Source: Kibdelosporangium philippinense (lineage in GTDB: Bacteria > Actinomycetota > Actinomycetes > Mycobacteriales > Pseudonocardiaceae). Taken from it: a DNA stretch of 64,000 bases. The notes beneath the pieces were generated by a model. That model worked only from the letters and a program-made list of their open reading frames with translations. It had not been told where the DNA came from and ran no database searches. The stretch lies in the NCBI RefSeq assembly GCF_021390435.2, contig NZ_JAJVCN010000002.1:248001-312000 (forward strand), read 5' to 3'. The translations under genes and the position numbers were made by a program. Positions 24,227-32,291 of the stretch are shown piece by piece. Position 1 is the first letter of the stretch; every line of letters begins with the position of its first letter.

Positions 24227-25309
24227 ATGTCTGCACGCTTCATCGCTGCGGCCACCGCCGCAATCATCACCACCGGCTTGCTGGCCGCACCGGCATCCGC
24301 GTCGCAACGGGTGCGCTTGCTCGGCGAGACGGTCGTGCCAAACGCATTGACCTTCCAGGACACCACGGTTGGCGGACTGTCCGGGATCGACCGTGACCCC
24401 AAGACCGGTGAGTACGTCCTGATCAGCGACGACCGGTCGGCTCTGCAGCCCGCGCGGTTCTACACCGCTCGCATCGACGTGGGCGCCAACGGGCTCGGTG
24501 TCGAGTTCACTGGCACGCACCCGTTCCTGCGCAAGGACGGAACCACTTACCCCGCTGGCGCGGTCGACCCGGAGGAGATTCGGGTGGATCCGTGGACCGG
24601 TCGCTACACCTGGTCGCAGGAAGGCGGCGTCGCGCCCTTCTCGCTCGACCCGTCGATCCAAAACGTCACTCGGGACGGCAAGTTCGCGGGCGAGCTGCCG
24701 TTGCCGAACAACCTGCACGTCACCCCGACGACCGGGCCGAAGCCGAACGACGTGCTCGAAGGCCTCACCTACGCGGCAGCCGGAACGCTCGTGGTGTCCT
24801 CGGTCGAGGCACCGCTCAAGCAGGACGGCGCCTCGCCGACCGTGACCAGCGGCGCGTTGTCGCGGATCACCGTGCAGACGAGGACCGGCCACGTGGTCGC
24901 GCAGTACGCCTACCCGCTTGAGCCGGTGTTCGCCTCGCCTGTCCCGGCGACCGCACCTCCGGGCAACAACGGCATCTCCGCGCTCGTGGCCGCCGACCCG
25001 CTCGACCCGACCAGGTACCTGGTGGTCGAGCGGGCGTTCGTGACCGGCGTCGGGAACAAGATCCGAATTTACGAGGCGTCCACGGTTGGCGCGTCCAACG
25101 TCTACGACCAGGACCTCGGCACGGCCAAGCCGATGAGCAAGAAGCTGCTCGTGGATCTGGCCGATGTCGGGCTGAGCAGGCTGGACAACATCGAGGGCAT
25201 CACGTGGGGACCGCGGCTGTCCGGTGGGGAGCGTTCGTTGATCTTGATCAGCGACAACAACTTCTCCGCCGCCCAGGTCACCCAGATAGTCGCTTTGGCG
25301 GTCCGCTAA
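24227..25309 (+). CDS. Secreted esterase-like phytase family protein
   Basis: This 360-residue protein has a signal peptide (FIAAATAAIITTGLLAAPASA) and the beta-propeller-like domain of the esterase-like phytase family (PF13449). Supporting segments are VGGLSGIDRDPKTGEYVLIS, DPEEIRVDPWTGRYTWSQEG and RLDNIEGITWGPRL. It is predicted to be extracellular and to act on phosphate esters, but no substrate is shown. ATG 24227 is preferred over an upstream TTG/ATG-type start at 24182 because it directly precedes the signal peptide. Its stop codon overlaps the -10 element proposed for the leuS leader. Confidence 0.8.
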   Translation: MSARFIAAATAAIITTGLLAAPASASQRVRLLGETVVPNALTFQDTTVGGLSGIDRDPKTGEYVLISDDRSALQPARFYTARIDVGANGLGVEFTGTHPFLRKDGTTYPAGAVDPEEIRVDPWTGRYTWSQEGGVAPFSLDPSIQNVTRDGKFAGELPLPNNLHVTPTTGPKPNDVLEGLTYAAAGTLVVSSVEAPLKQDGASPTVTSGALSRITVQTRTGHVVAQYAYPLEPVFASPVPATAPPGNNGISALVAADPLDPTRYLVVERAFVTGVGNKIRIYEASTVGASNVYDQDLGTAKPMSKKLLVDLADVGLSRLDNIEGITWGPRLSGGERSLILISDNNFSAAQVTQIVALAVR

Positions 25310-25312
25310 ACT
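25307..25312 (+). promoter_or_regulatory. Candidate -10 element for leaderless leuS leader
   Basis: The hexamer taaact fits the actinobacterial TAnnnT -10 pattern and lies 7 nt before ATG 25320, the spacing expected for a leaderless transcript. No good -35 hexamer is visible at 16-18 bp. It overlaps the TAA stop of the phytase-like gene. Confidence 0.5.
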
Positions 25313-25319
25313 CGCTGAC

Positions 25320-25358
25320 ATGGGCACGGCCCGCCGACTTCTTCGCCGGCCGCGCTGA
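25320..25358 (+). CDS. Putative leuS leader peptide MGTARRLLRRPR
   Basis: A 12-codon frame (ATG 25320 to TGA 25356-25358) encodes an Arg/Leu-rich peptide with two consecutive CTT leucine codons at 25338-25343. CTT is rarely used in the neighbouring GC-rich genes. It lies 97 bp before leuS and just ahead of a terminator hairpin, the layout of classical ribosome-mediated attenuation. Such attenuators have been predicted upstream of leuS in some Streptomyces. Expression as a leaderless message is inferred from the -10 element. Confidence 0.62.
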   Translation: MGTARRLLRRPR

Positions 25359-25384
25359 CCTACAGGATCTGGTTGGCGCGGCGA

Positions 25385-25415
25385 CCCCTCATGCCCTGAC
25401 AGGGCTGAGGGGTTT
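25385..25415 (+). terminator. Attenuator terminator hairpin upstream of leuS
   Basis: Arms cccctca/tgagggg and gccct/agggc form a 12-bp stem with one bulged T and a 3-nt loop, followed by TTT. An upstream pairing (gccgcgc 25349-25355 with gcgcggc 25376-25382) could form a competing hairpin right after the CTT codons. The hairpin sits 40 nt before leuS with no gene end nearby other than the phytase-like gene 75 bp upstream. Confidence 0.65.
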
Positions 25416-25454
25416 CGCGTTGTTCAGGGCCGAAAATCCAGGGAAGGACTGGCG

Positions 25455-28280
25455 ATGAGCGAAAGCGCTGACGCTGTACCGGCGCACCGCTACACGGCCG
25501 CGCTGGCCGGCGAGATCGAGCGGAAATGGCAGGACTACTGGCAGGAGCACGGCTCCTACGAGGCGCCTAACCCGGTCGGCCCGCTCGCTGGACCCGTCCC
25601 CGACGACAAGATGTTCGTCCAGGACATGTTCCCGTACCCGTCGGGCGCTGGCCTGCACGTCGGGCATCCGTTGGGCTTCATCGGCACGGACGTGTTCGCC
25701 CGGTATCACCGCATGCAGGGCCGCAACGTGCTGCACACGATGGGGTTCGACGCGTTCGGCCTGCCTGCCGAGCAGTACGCGATCCGCACCGGGCAACACC
25801 CGCGCAAGACCACTGAGGACAACATCAACACCTACCTGCGGCAGATCCGCAGGCTGGGCCTGGGCCACGACGAGCGACGCCGGATCTCGACGATCGATCC
25901 GGAGTACTACAAGTGGACACAGTGGATCTTCCTGCAGATCTACAACTCCTGGTACGACGAGAAGGCGGGCAAGGCCCGGCCGATCGCCGAGCTGATCACG
26001 GAGTTCGCGCAGGACAAGCGCCGGACGCCGGACGGCCGCAACTGGTGTGAGCTGACCGTCGCCGAGCAGCAGACGATCATCAACTCGTACCGCCTGGTGT
26101 ACCTGTCGGACGCGCCGGTGAACTGGGTTCCCGGGCTGGGCACGGTGATCTCCAACGAGGAGGTCACGTCCGACGGCCGGTCCGAGCGCGGCAACTTCCC
26201 GGTGTTCCGCCGCAACCTGCGCCAGTGGATGATGCGGATCACCGCGTATGCCGACCGGCTGATCGACGACCTGGACCGGCTGGACTGGCCGGAGAAGATC
26301 AAGTCGATGCAGCGCAACTGGATCGGCCGCTCGCACGGCGCGCAGGTCAAGTTCGCGGTCGACGGCGGTGAGATCGAGGTCTTCACGACCCGTCCCGACA
26401 CGCTGTTCGGTGCGACCTACATGGTCATGGCGCCGGAGCACCCGCTGATCGACACGATCGCCTCGGCCGAGTGGCCGTCCGATGTGGACAGCACGTGGAC
26501 CGGAGGCGCGGCCAACCCGGCGCAAGCCATTGCGGCGTACCGGCGTGCCGCGTCCCTGAAGTCCGATCTGGACCGTCAGGAGAACAAGGACAAGACCGGT
26601 GTGTTCACCGGTGCGTACGCGACCAATCCGGTCAACGGCGCGAAGATCCCGGTGTTCATCGCCGACTACGTGCTGATGGGCTACGGCACCGGCGCGATCA
26701 TGGCGGTGCCCGGCCAGGACCAGCGCGACTGGGACTTCGCCACGGCGTTCAACCTGCCGATCATCCGGACCGTCGCGCCGTCGGAAGGCTTCGAAGGCGA
26801 GGCGTTCACCGGCGAGGGGCCCGCGGTCAACTCGGGCTTCTTGGACGGGATGGGCATCGACGAAGCCAAGAAGACGATCATCGCCTGGCTGGAGGAGCAC
26901 GGCCATGGCCGCGGCACCATCCAGTACAAGCTGCGCGACTGGCTGTTCTCCCGGCAGCGCTACTGGGGCGAGCCGTTCCCCGTCGTCTACGACGAGGACG
27001 GTCTGCCGCACGCCGTGCCGGAGAGCATGCTGCCGATCCAGCTGCCCGAGGTCGACGACTACTCCCCGACCACGTTCGACCCGGAGGACGCGGACAGCGA
27101 TCCGTCACCGCCGCTGTCGCGCGCGACCGAGTGGGTGAATGTCGAACTGGACCTGGGCGACGGCAAGAAGACCTACCGCCGCGACACCAACACGATGCCC
27201 AACTGGGCCGGATCGTGCTGGTACCAGCTGCGCTACGTCGACCCGACGAACGACGAGCGGTTTGTCGCCCCGGAGAACGAGCAGTACTGGCTGGGCCCTC
27301 GTGCCGAGAAGTTCGGCGCGAACGACCCGGGCGGCGTGGATCTGTACATCGGCGGCGTCGAGCATGCGGTGCTGCACCTGCTGTACTCGCGGTTCTGGCA
27401 GAAGGTACTGTTCGACCTGGGCCACGTGAGCTCGGTTGAGCCGTACCGCAAGCTGTTCAACCAGGGCTACATCCAGGCGTACGCCTACCTGGACTCGCGC
27501 GGCCAGTTCGTGCCTGCGGCTGAGGTCGTCGAGAAGAACGGCAAGTTCTTCTACCAGGACCAAGAGGTCACCCAGATCTACAGCAAGATGGGCAAGACCG
27601 AGCAGAACGTCGTCACGCCGGACGAGATGTGCGAGAGCTACGGCGCGGACACGTTCCGGTTCTACGAGATGTCCATGGGCCCACTGGAAGTCTCCCGCCC
27701 GTGGGCGACGAAGGACGTCGTCGGAGCCCACCGGTTCCTGCAGCGACTGTGGCGCAACGTGGTCGACGAGGTGTCCGGTTCGCTGCGAGTGACCGACGCC
27801 GAGCCGACCGAGGCGGACCTGCGCGCGCTGAACAAGGCGATCGCCGGTGTCCACGAGGACTACCAGGAGATGCGCTTCAACACCGCGGGCGCGAAGTTGA
27901 TCGAGCTGAACAACCACATCACCAAGAACTACAGCTCGACCGCGGGCACACCGCGTGCCCTGGTCGAACCCCTGGTGCTGATGCTGGCCCCGCTGGCTCC
28001 GCACGTGTCGGAGGAGCTGTGGTCGCGGCTGGGCAAGGACTCCTTGATCCACGGCCCGTTCCCGGCCGCGGACGAGAAGTACCTGGTCGAGGACACGATC
28101 GAGTACCCGGTGCAGGTCAACGGCAAGGTCCGCACCCGGGTGACCGTGGCCGCGGACGCGAGCCAGGACGAGGTCAAAGCCGCCGCCCTGGCCGACGAGA
28201 AGATCGTCGCGCTGACCGAAGGCAACGAGCCCCGCAAGGTGATCGTCGTCCCTGGCCGCCTGGTCAACGTGGTGCTGTAG
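25455..28280 (+). CDS. leuS: Leucyl-tRNA synthetase
   Basis: This 941-residue enzyme charges tRNA-Leu with leucine. The HIGH motif appears as H68-V-G-H71 in YPSGAGLHVGHPLG, the editing (CP1) domain lies at about 250-450 (including ARFTTRP-like EVFTTRPDTLFGATY), and the KMSKS equivalent is K711-M-G-K714, a variant usual in Actinobacteria. The C-terminal domain ends RKVIVVPGRLVNVVL. GGAAGGA precedes ATG 25455. The upstream leader peptide and hairpin suggest control by leucyl-tRNA supply. It ends back-to-back with the HEAT-like gene. Confidence 0.97.
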   Translation: MSESADAVPAHRYTAALAGEIERKWQDYWQEHGSYEAPNPVGPLAGPVPDDKMFVQDMFPYPSGAGLHVGHPLGFIGTDVFARYHRMQGRNVLHTMGFDAFGLPAEQYAIRTGQHPRKTTEDNINTYLRQIRRLGLGHDERRRISTIDPEYYKWTQWIFLQIYNSWYDEKAGKARPIAELITEFAQDKRRTPDGRNWCELTVAEQQTIINSYRLVYLSDAPVNWVPGLGTVISNEEVTSDGRSERGNFPVFRRNLRQWMMRITAYADRLIDDLDRLDWPEKIKSMQRNWIGRSHGAQVKFAVDGGEIEVFTTRPDTLFGATYMVMAPEHPLIDTIASAEWPSDVDSTWTGGAANPAQAIAAYRRAASLKSDLDRQENKDKTGVFTGAYATNPVNGAKIPVFIADYVLMGYGTGAIMAVPGQDQRDWDFATAFNLPIIRTVAPSEGFEGEAFTGEGPAVNSGFLDGMGIDEAKKTIIAWLEEHGHGRGTIQYKLRDWLFSRQRYWGEPFPVVYDEDGLPHAVPESMLPIQLPEVDDYSPTTFDPEDADSDPSPPLSRATEWVNVELDLGDGKKTYRRDTNTMPNWAGSCWYQLRYVDPTNDERFVAPENEQYWLGPRAEKFGANDPGGVDLYIGGVEHAVLHLLYSRFWQKVLFDLGHVSSVEPYRKLFNQGYIQAYAYLDSRGQFVPAAEVVEKNGKFFYQDQEVTQIYSKMGKTEQNVVTPDEMCESYGADTFRFYEMSMGPLEVSRPWATKDVVGAHRFLQRLWRNVVDEVSGSLRVTDAEPTEADLRALNKAIAGVHEDYQEMRFNTAGAKLIELNNHITKNYSSTAGTPRALVEPLVLMLAPLAPHVSEELWSRLGKDSLIHGPFPAADEKYLVEDTIEYPVQVNGKVRTRVTVAADASQDEVKAAALADEKIVALTEGNEPRKVIVVPGRLVNVVL

Positions 28281-31200
28281 TCACTCGGACGCTGTCATGA
28301 TCTGCATGGCGGCGTCTCGTACCTCGGCGTCCGAGTGCTGGCGTAGCTCTTTCAGAAGCGCTCGCCAGCCCTCGGGCCAGCCGAAATGCGGTCCGCCGGC
28401 AGCGAGGACCCGGACCGCGAGGTGCCCGCTCTGAACGCTGCTGGCTGCGGCGAGCATCGTGTCGGCGTTCCATTGGCCCGGCTGGGCATTCCACCGAACA
28501 TTGCTCGCAAGCACTGGGCGACCGGCAACTAGTTCGTCGACGGCACGAAGATCCGCGATCGCGTGGTCGGCTGAGTCGAACCGCCCGGTGGCGAGCAGCA
28601 GTTGGGCCAGCTCTCGCCGGATCTCATCGATGTCCGCGAGCGCTTCGACCAGTTCACGGGCGTAGCCGTGCACATCGTGATGCCATCTCGACCTCCGGAG
28701 CGAACGGAAGATCAGGCGGATTCGCTGCAGTGCGGGCCGGTCCCGGTCCGCTTCGGCGTCGTGGCTGGTCAGCTCGGCCAAGGTGCGCAGTATGTCGATC
28801 AGGTGAGCGGCGACTTCCGGCCGCTGCACCAAGTAGGGCAGAGCACGGGCAGCGTTCTCCCAGGCCACGCGCTCTTCGAGATTCGTGATCGCGTTGCTCA
28901 ACGCGGAAAGTGCAGCGGGATACCAGGGCAACCAGTCACACAGCCCGAACATCGCTGTGGCGCGCAACCAGTCATCCGAGCCGATCGCGACTTGGTGGAT
29001 CAGTGCCGCGACTCCTGCTCTGTGCCGCACCGGAACGGTGTACGGCTGGACCCTGATTGCCTGCATCGCGACCTCGCGAGGACCGGTTACGGCCGCACGC
29101 AACAGTTCCCAAGCCGGAGGATCGTCCAACCAGGACAGTGCCTGGAACGTGATCGCGGCACGCACATCCCGGTGCTGGTTCTCGACATGCCACGCCTGGT
29201 GCAGCAAACCGACCGCGTCCGGCAGCCTGAAGAAGCTGATCAACCGGAGGAGTTCCTTGCGCACAGTCACAGGACCGCTTTGCGCGACAACCAATTCGGC
29301 GAGCCGGGACGGCGTGACTCGGCGGGCGCATCTCCTGATCGTGTACATCGCGGTGAGCTCGGCCTGGCCGCGATTGCCTGACAAGGCCCGGTCCACCAAG
29401 TGCTGCAACGCTTCCACCGGATCGGGGTGGAATGGCAGGACCGCGAGCGCGGCCTGTGCGATCAGTTCGTCTTCCGAGGACAGATACCGAACGGCGTTGT
29501 GGCCACGAACCGTGCCCAAGGTCCGGATCGCCGACGCGCGGATTTCCCTTGCGTGCTCCGAGTCCGCCAAGGACTCGAGGAGCTGCGCGTACCTGGCTCG
29601 TTGGGACGGCAGCCAGCGATGGGTTTGGCCCATTCCCAAGGGAATCCGCCGGACATCGCTTGGCGCGAACCGGCCTTGGGGCGGTTCGTCGGCGAACACC
29701 ACGTCGAGCAGATCCGTCCTGGTCGATTGGACGACCGCCAGTACCTCGGGCAGGAAGATCGCGCTCGGGTCGGCGTCAAGGATCCGCGCGACACGGACAT
29801 CGCGGGTGCGTGGATCCGCGAGCAGGTGCCGCACAGCGAACCTGGCGTCGCTCTCGTCGCCTTCGGTGATAGATGGCCACAGCGGTTCGAGCAGGTCAGG
29901 CATGTCCCAAGCGCGACGGCCCAATGCCGCGACGAGGTTCTGCAGCGGGTAGTAGACCGTCCAGCCGTTGTGTTCGTCGATCACCGGTTTGAGGACGCGG
30001 TAGATCTCGTGTTCCTGGCCGCGCCGGAGCATCAGGTCGAGCCGGGGCAGATCTGTCCAGCCGTCCCGTTTCCACAGGGCCTCGATGATGCCGAGGGCGA
30101 CCTGTGAGTCGTTGTGCGCCAGCAGCTTGCAGCACAGCCGCAGCAGCGCCTCGGTTGAATACGAGGACAGGTCGCGCGCGTTGAAAGCGTCCGTGGCGAG
30201 CTGCGTCAGCTCGCGGGCCTCGCCGAAAGCGCGAGGGCTTGCCGCGGCCAATGCCTGGAAGGCGGCCAGCCGCACCGGGTCCTGGTCCCGCTTGAGCCGG
30301 TCGACCAGCCATGGCAGCAGCTCGTCGAGCCGGAAATCCTTGGCGGCGCAAGCGATCAGCAGCGAGTACCCGACCAGGCGGCTGGTCGCCTCGCCCGCGC
30401 GGGTCAGCTCAACCAAGGTTTCCTTGGCCTCGTCGTACGGCAGGAACTGGGCGACCTGGTTGGCGGCGCCCTCTTGGCCTTTTGCCAGCGCGATCGTGCG
30501 CATCCGGCGAGCTTCGGCAACACGCCGGGCACGCGGCAGTTCGTGCATGGTCGGCAAGTCGATGGTCGCCTGGCTCATGTCCTTGTCGGCGTTGACCGCG
30601 TCCCAGAACGCTTCCCGGCGCGAGGGAGGCATGGCTCGAAGCACTGGAAGCATGTTGTGGCGGCCGAGCCAGACCAGCTCAGGCGGGTTCGCGTCGACCA
30701 ACGCCCGGTATGCGGGCCTGCTCAACCGGTAGGTCCGGTCCGGCAGCTGCTTGATGAACCGGCTCGCATCGACCCGTGCCAGATAAGCCGACTTGGCCAG
30801 GGAAAACGGCATGTGGACGGACGGCCCGTACCGCTCGATCAGCTCAAGCACCGCGGCCGGGTCGTACGGGATCAGCTCGTCGATCGCGGCCAGGTGTCGT
30901 GACCACCAGGAGTCGCGGTCCGCAGTGGGCAGTTCTGCTTGGGCTCTTGCCAGCATCACGGCTGGGTGGTGCTTGGCGAGTGCGGTCATCGAGACGGCGT
31001 GCTCCAACCGTGGCAGCCACTCCTCGACCACCGGGCGGCTGCAGACAGGCAATAGCCGGGCCGCTTCCCTTGCTCCCCAGATGTCGTGGGCCGATGACAG
31101 CAGGGCGTCGGCCAGTGCGGACAGACGCCTGGTCCTGATGTGCCGGGACAGCACTCGCCGGACGTCCATCGGCAGGTCAGGCAGGGCTTCGGCGACCATA

Positions 31201-31427
31201 TGGGGGTTGAGCCGGGGCAGGCTGGACGATGCCGCGACTCGTCGCTGCCGGTCGACGACCCCGGACGTCAGCCCGCGGTGCAGCGTCGGCAGATGGTTGA
31301 CCACCTCGGCCATGTCGAGAGCAAGGTCGGGATCCTCATCCCACGCGGCAGCCAGGTCGGTGTGCGGCGCGCGTGCGGTGATCTGCCTGCGGCGGTCGGC
31401 ATAGGAGGACATGCCGACATTCTTCAC
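28281..31427 (-). CDS. Large HEAT-repeat-like protein of unknown function
   Basis: This 1048-residue soluble protein consists almost entirely of amphipathic helical repeats with the feel of HEAT/ARM units: for example RLAAFQALAAASPRAFGEA, EIRASAIRTLGTVRGHNAV and DAEVRDAAMQIMTASE. There is no signal peptide, membrane helix or catalytic motif that I recognise. Its GTG start overlaps the stop of the TetR gene by 4 bp, so the two may be co-expressed; an ATG at 31412 is an alternative start. Such solenoids usually act as scaffolds. I cannot name a partner. Confidence 0.72.
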   Translation of the reverse strand: MKNVGMSSYADRRRQITARAPHTDLAAAWDEDPDLALDMAEVVNHLPTLHRGLTSGVVDRQRRVAASSSLPRLNPHMVAEALPDLPMDVRRVLSRHIRTRRLSALADALLSSAHDIWGAREAARLLPVCSRPVVEEWLPRLEHAVSMTALAKHHPAVMLARAQAELPTADRDSWWSRHLAAIDELIPYDPAAVLELIERYGPSVHMPFSLAKSAYLARVDASRFIKQLPDRTYRLSRPAYRALVDANPPELVWLGRHNMLPVLRAMPPSRREAFWDAVNADKDMSQATIDLPTMHELPRARRVAEARRMRTIALAKGQEGAANQVAQFLPYDEAKETLVELTRAGEATSRLVGYSLLIACAAKDFRLDELLPWLVDRLKRDQDPVRLAAFQALAAASPRAFGEARELTQLATDAFNARDLSSYSTEALLRLCCKLLAHNDSQVALGIIEALWKRDGWTDLPRLDLMLRRGQEHEIYRVLKPVIDEHNGWTVYYPLQNLVAALGRRAWDMPDLLEPLWPSITEGDESDARFAVRHLLADPRTRDVRVARILDADPSAIFLPEVLAVVQSTRTDLLDVVFADEPPQGRFAPSDVRRIPLGMGQTHRWLPSQRARYAQLLESLADSEHAREIRASAIRTLGTVRGHNAVRYLSSEDELIAQAALAVLPFHPDPVEALQHLVDRALSGNRGQAELTAMYTIRRCARRVTPSRLAELVVAQSGPVTVRKELLRLISFFRLPDAVGLLHQAWHVENQHRDVRAAITFQALSWLDDPPAWELLRAAVTGPREVAMQAIRVQPYTVPVRHRAGVAALIHQVAIGSDDWLRATAMFGLCDWLPWYPAALSALSNAITNLEERVAWENAARALPYLVQRPEVAAHLIDILRTLAELTSHDAEADRDRPALQRIRLIFRSLRRSRWHHDVHGYARELVEALADIDEIRRELAQLLLATGRFDSADHAIADLRAVDELVAGRPVLASNVRWNAQPGQWNADTMLAAASSVQSGHLAVRVLAAGGPHFGWPEGWRALLKELRQHSDAEVRDAAMQIMTASE

Positions 31428-32143
31428 TCGCTGGTCAGTCCCGCGTCGGCGATCAGATCAGCGAGCATGATCTCGAAGAAGTTCTCGGTATTGCTGATCA
31501 ACATCGGGAAGTGACCGAACACCTCCAGCGCGACCTGGCCATACAGCCGGACCCAGAACTGCAGGATCATGTACGCCGTCCCGATGCTCAGGATGTCCGC
31601 GGGGACGGCCACTCCCGAGTGCGCGATCGTCGACAGCAGGTCCGCGCGGAAGGCTTCAAGGTCCGCCCGCATGGGCAGCGGCACGGAGTCGTCCGGCGGC
31701 GGCGTGAGCTGCTTGGTGATCAGCACCTTGCCCGCGACCGACAGGAAGATCCGGCCGAACGGGTCGGCCGACAGGTCGTCCTCGCCGGTCTTCGGGGTCG
31801 CGAAGATCATCGAGAACTCGCGCGGGTGCGCCAGCGCCCAGCGCCGGAAGCCTCGGCAGATGGTCATCACCTGCAGCACGGTGTCGTGCTCGGGGACCTC
31901 GGACAGGTCGGCGGTGAGGTCGTCGGCGAGATCGGCGCAGATGTCCATCCGGACGTGGTGCACCAGGTCCTCACGCGAGGAGTAGTAGCGGTAGAGCGCC
32001 GGTGCGGTGATCCCGAGCTGACGGGCGATCGCGCGCAGCGTGACCGCCTCTGGTCCCTCGTTGATCAGCAGGGTGCGTGCCTGCTGGCGGATGTCGCGAT
32101 CCGTCGCTGCCCTGGCGCGTTCGCGCCGTGTGGGCTCCGTCAT
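31424..32143 (-). CDS. TetR family transcriptional regulator
   Basis: This 239-residue regulator has a TetR helix-turn-helix (AVTLRAIARQLGITAPALYR) at about 32-51 and a ligand-binding C-terminal domain of the WHG/TetR_C_33 type (RGFRRWALAHPREFSMIF). ATG 32143 gives MTEPTRRERARAATD; longer frames reach 32251 but would run into the operator region. It is divergent from an MMPL transporter, and two pseudopalindromic 15-bp sites lie between them, so it most likely represses the transporter and itself. Confidence 0.9.
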   Translation of the reverse strand: MTEPTRRERARAATDRDIRQQARTLLINEGPEAVTLRAIARQLGITAPALYRYYSSREDLVHHVRMDICADLADDLTADLSEVPEHDTVLQVMTICRGFRRWALAHPREFSMIFATPKTGEDDLSADPFGRIFLSVAGKVLITKQLTPPPDDSVPLPMRADLEAFRADLLSTIAHSGVAVPADILSIGTAYMILQFWVRLYGQVALEVFGHFPMLISNTENFFEIMLADLIADAGLTSE

Positions 32144-32161
32144 GCTTGACTCCATCGTCTT

Positions 32162-32217
32162 GTAAACACCGTTAACCGTCCGTACCGTGGCCCTCAGCGA
32201 CAGTGAACGGTGTTTAC
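32162..32217. promoter_or_regulatory. Paired TetR-type operators
   Basis: Two 15-bp pseudopalindromes of the form GTNNACN3GTNNAC occur: gtaaacaccgttaac at 32162-32176 and gtgaacggtgtttac at 32203-32217. They are also inverted copies of each other over 12 bp (gtaaacaccgtt / aacggtgtttac). Their centres are 41 bp apart, about four helical turns, between the divergent TetR and MMPL genes. They are the obvious binding sites for the adjacent regulator. Confidence 0.75.
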
Positions 32218-32291
32218 CGAGTTGTGCCTCGTTCACGCCGACCGTAGTCAACGACTGCCGTCACGCACCACCGAAACGGGAGGACGAGCAC

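Noticed and set aside
25310..25454. T-box riboswitch upstream of leuS
   Set aside because: No T-box consensus, specifier loop or stem I is visible; a leader peptide with CTT codons fits better.
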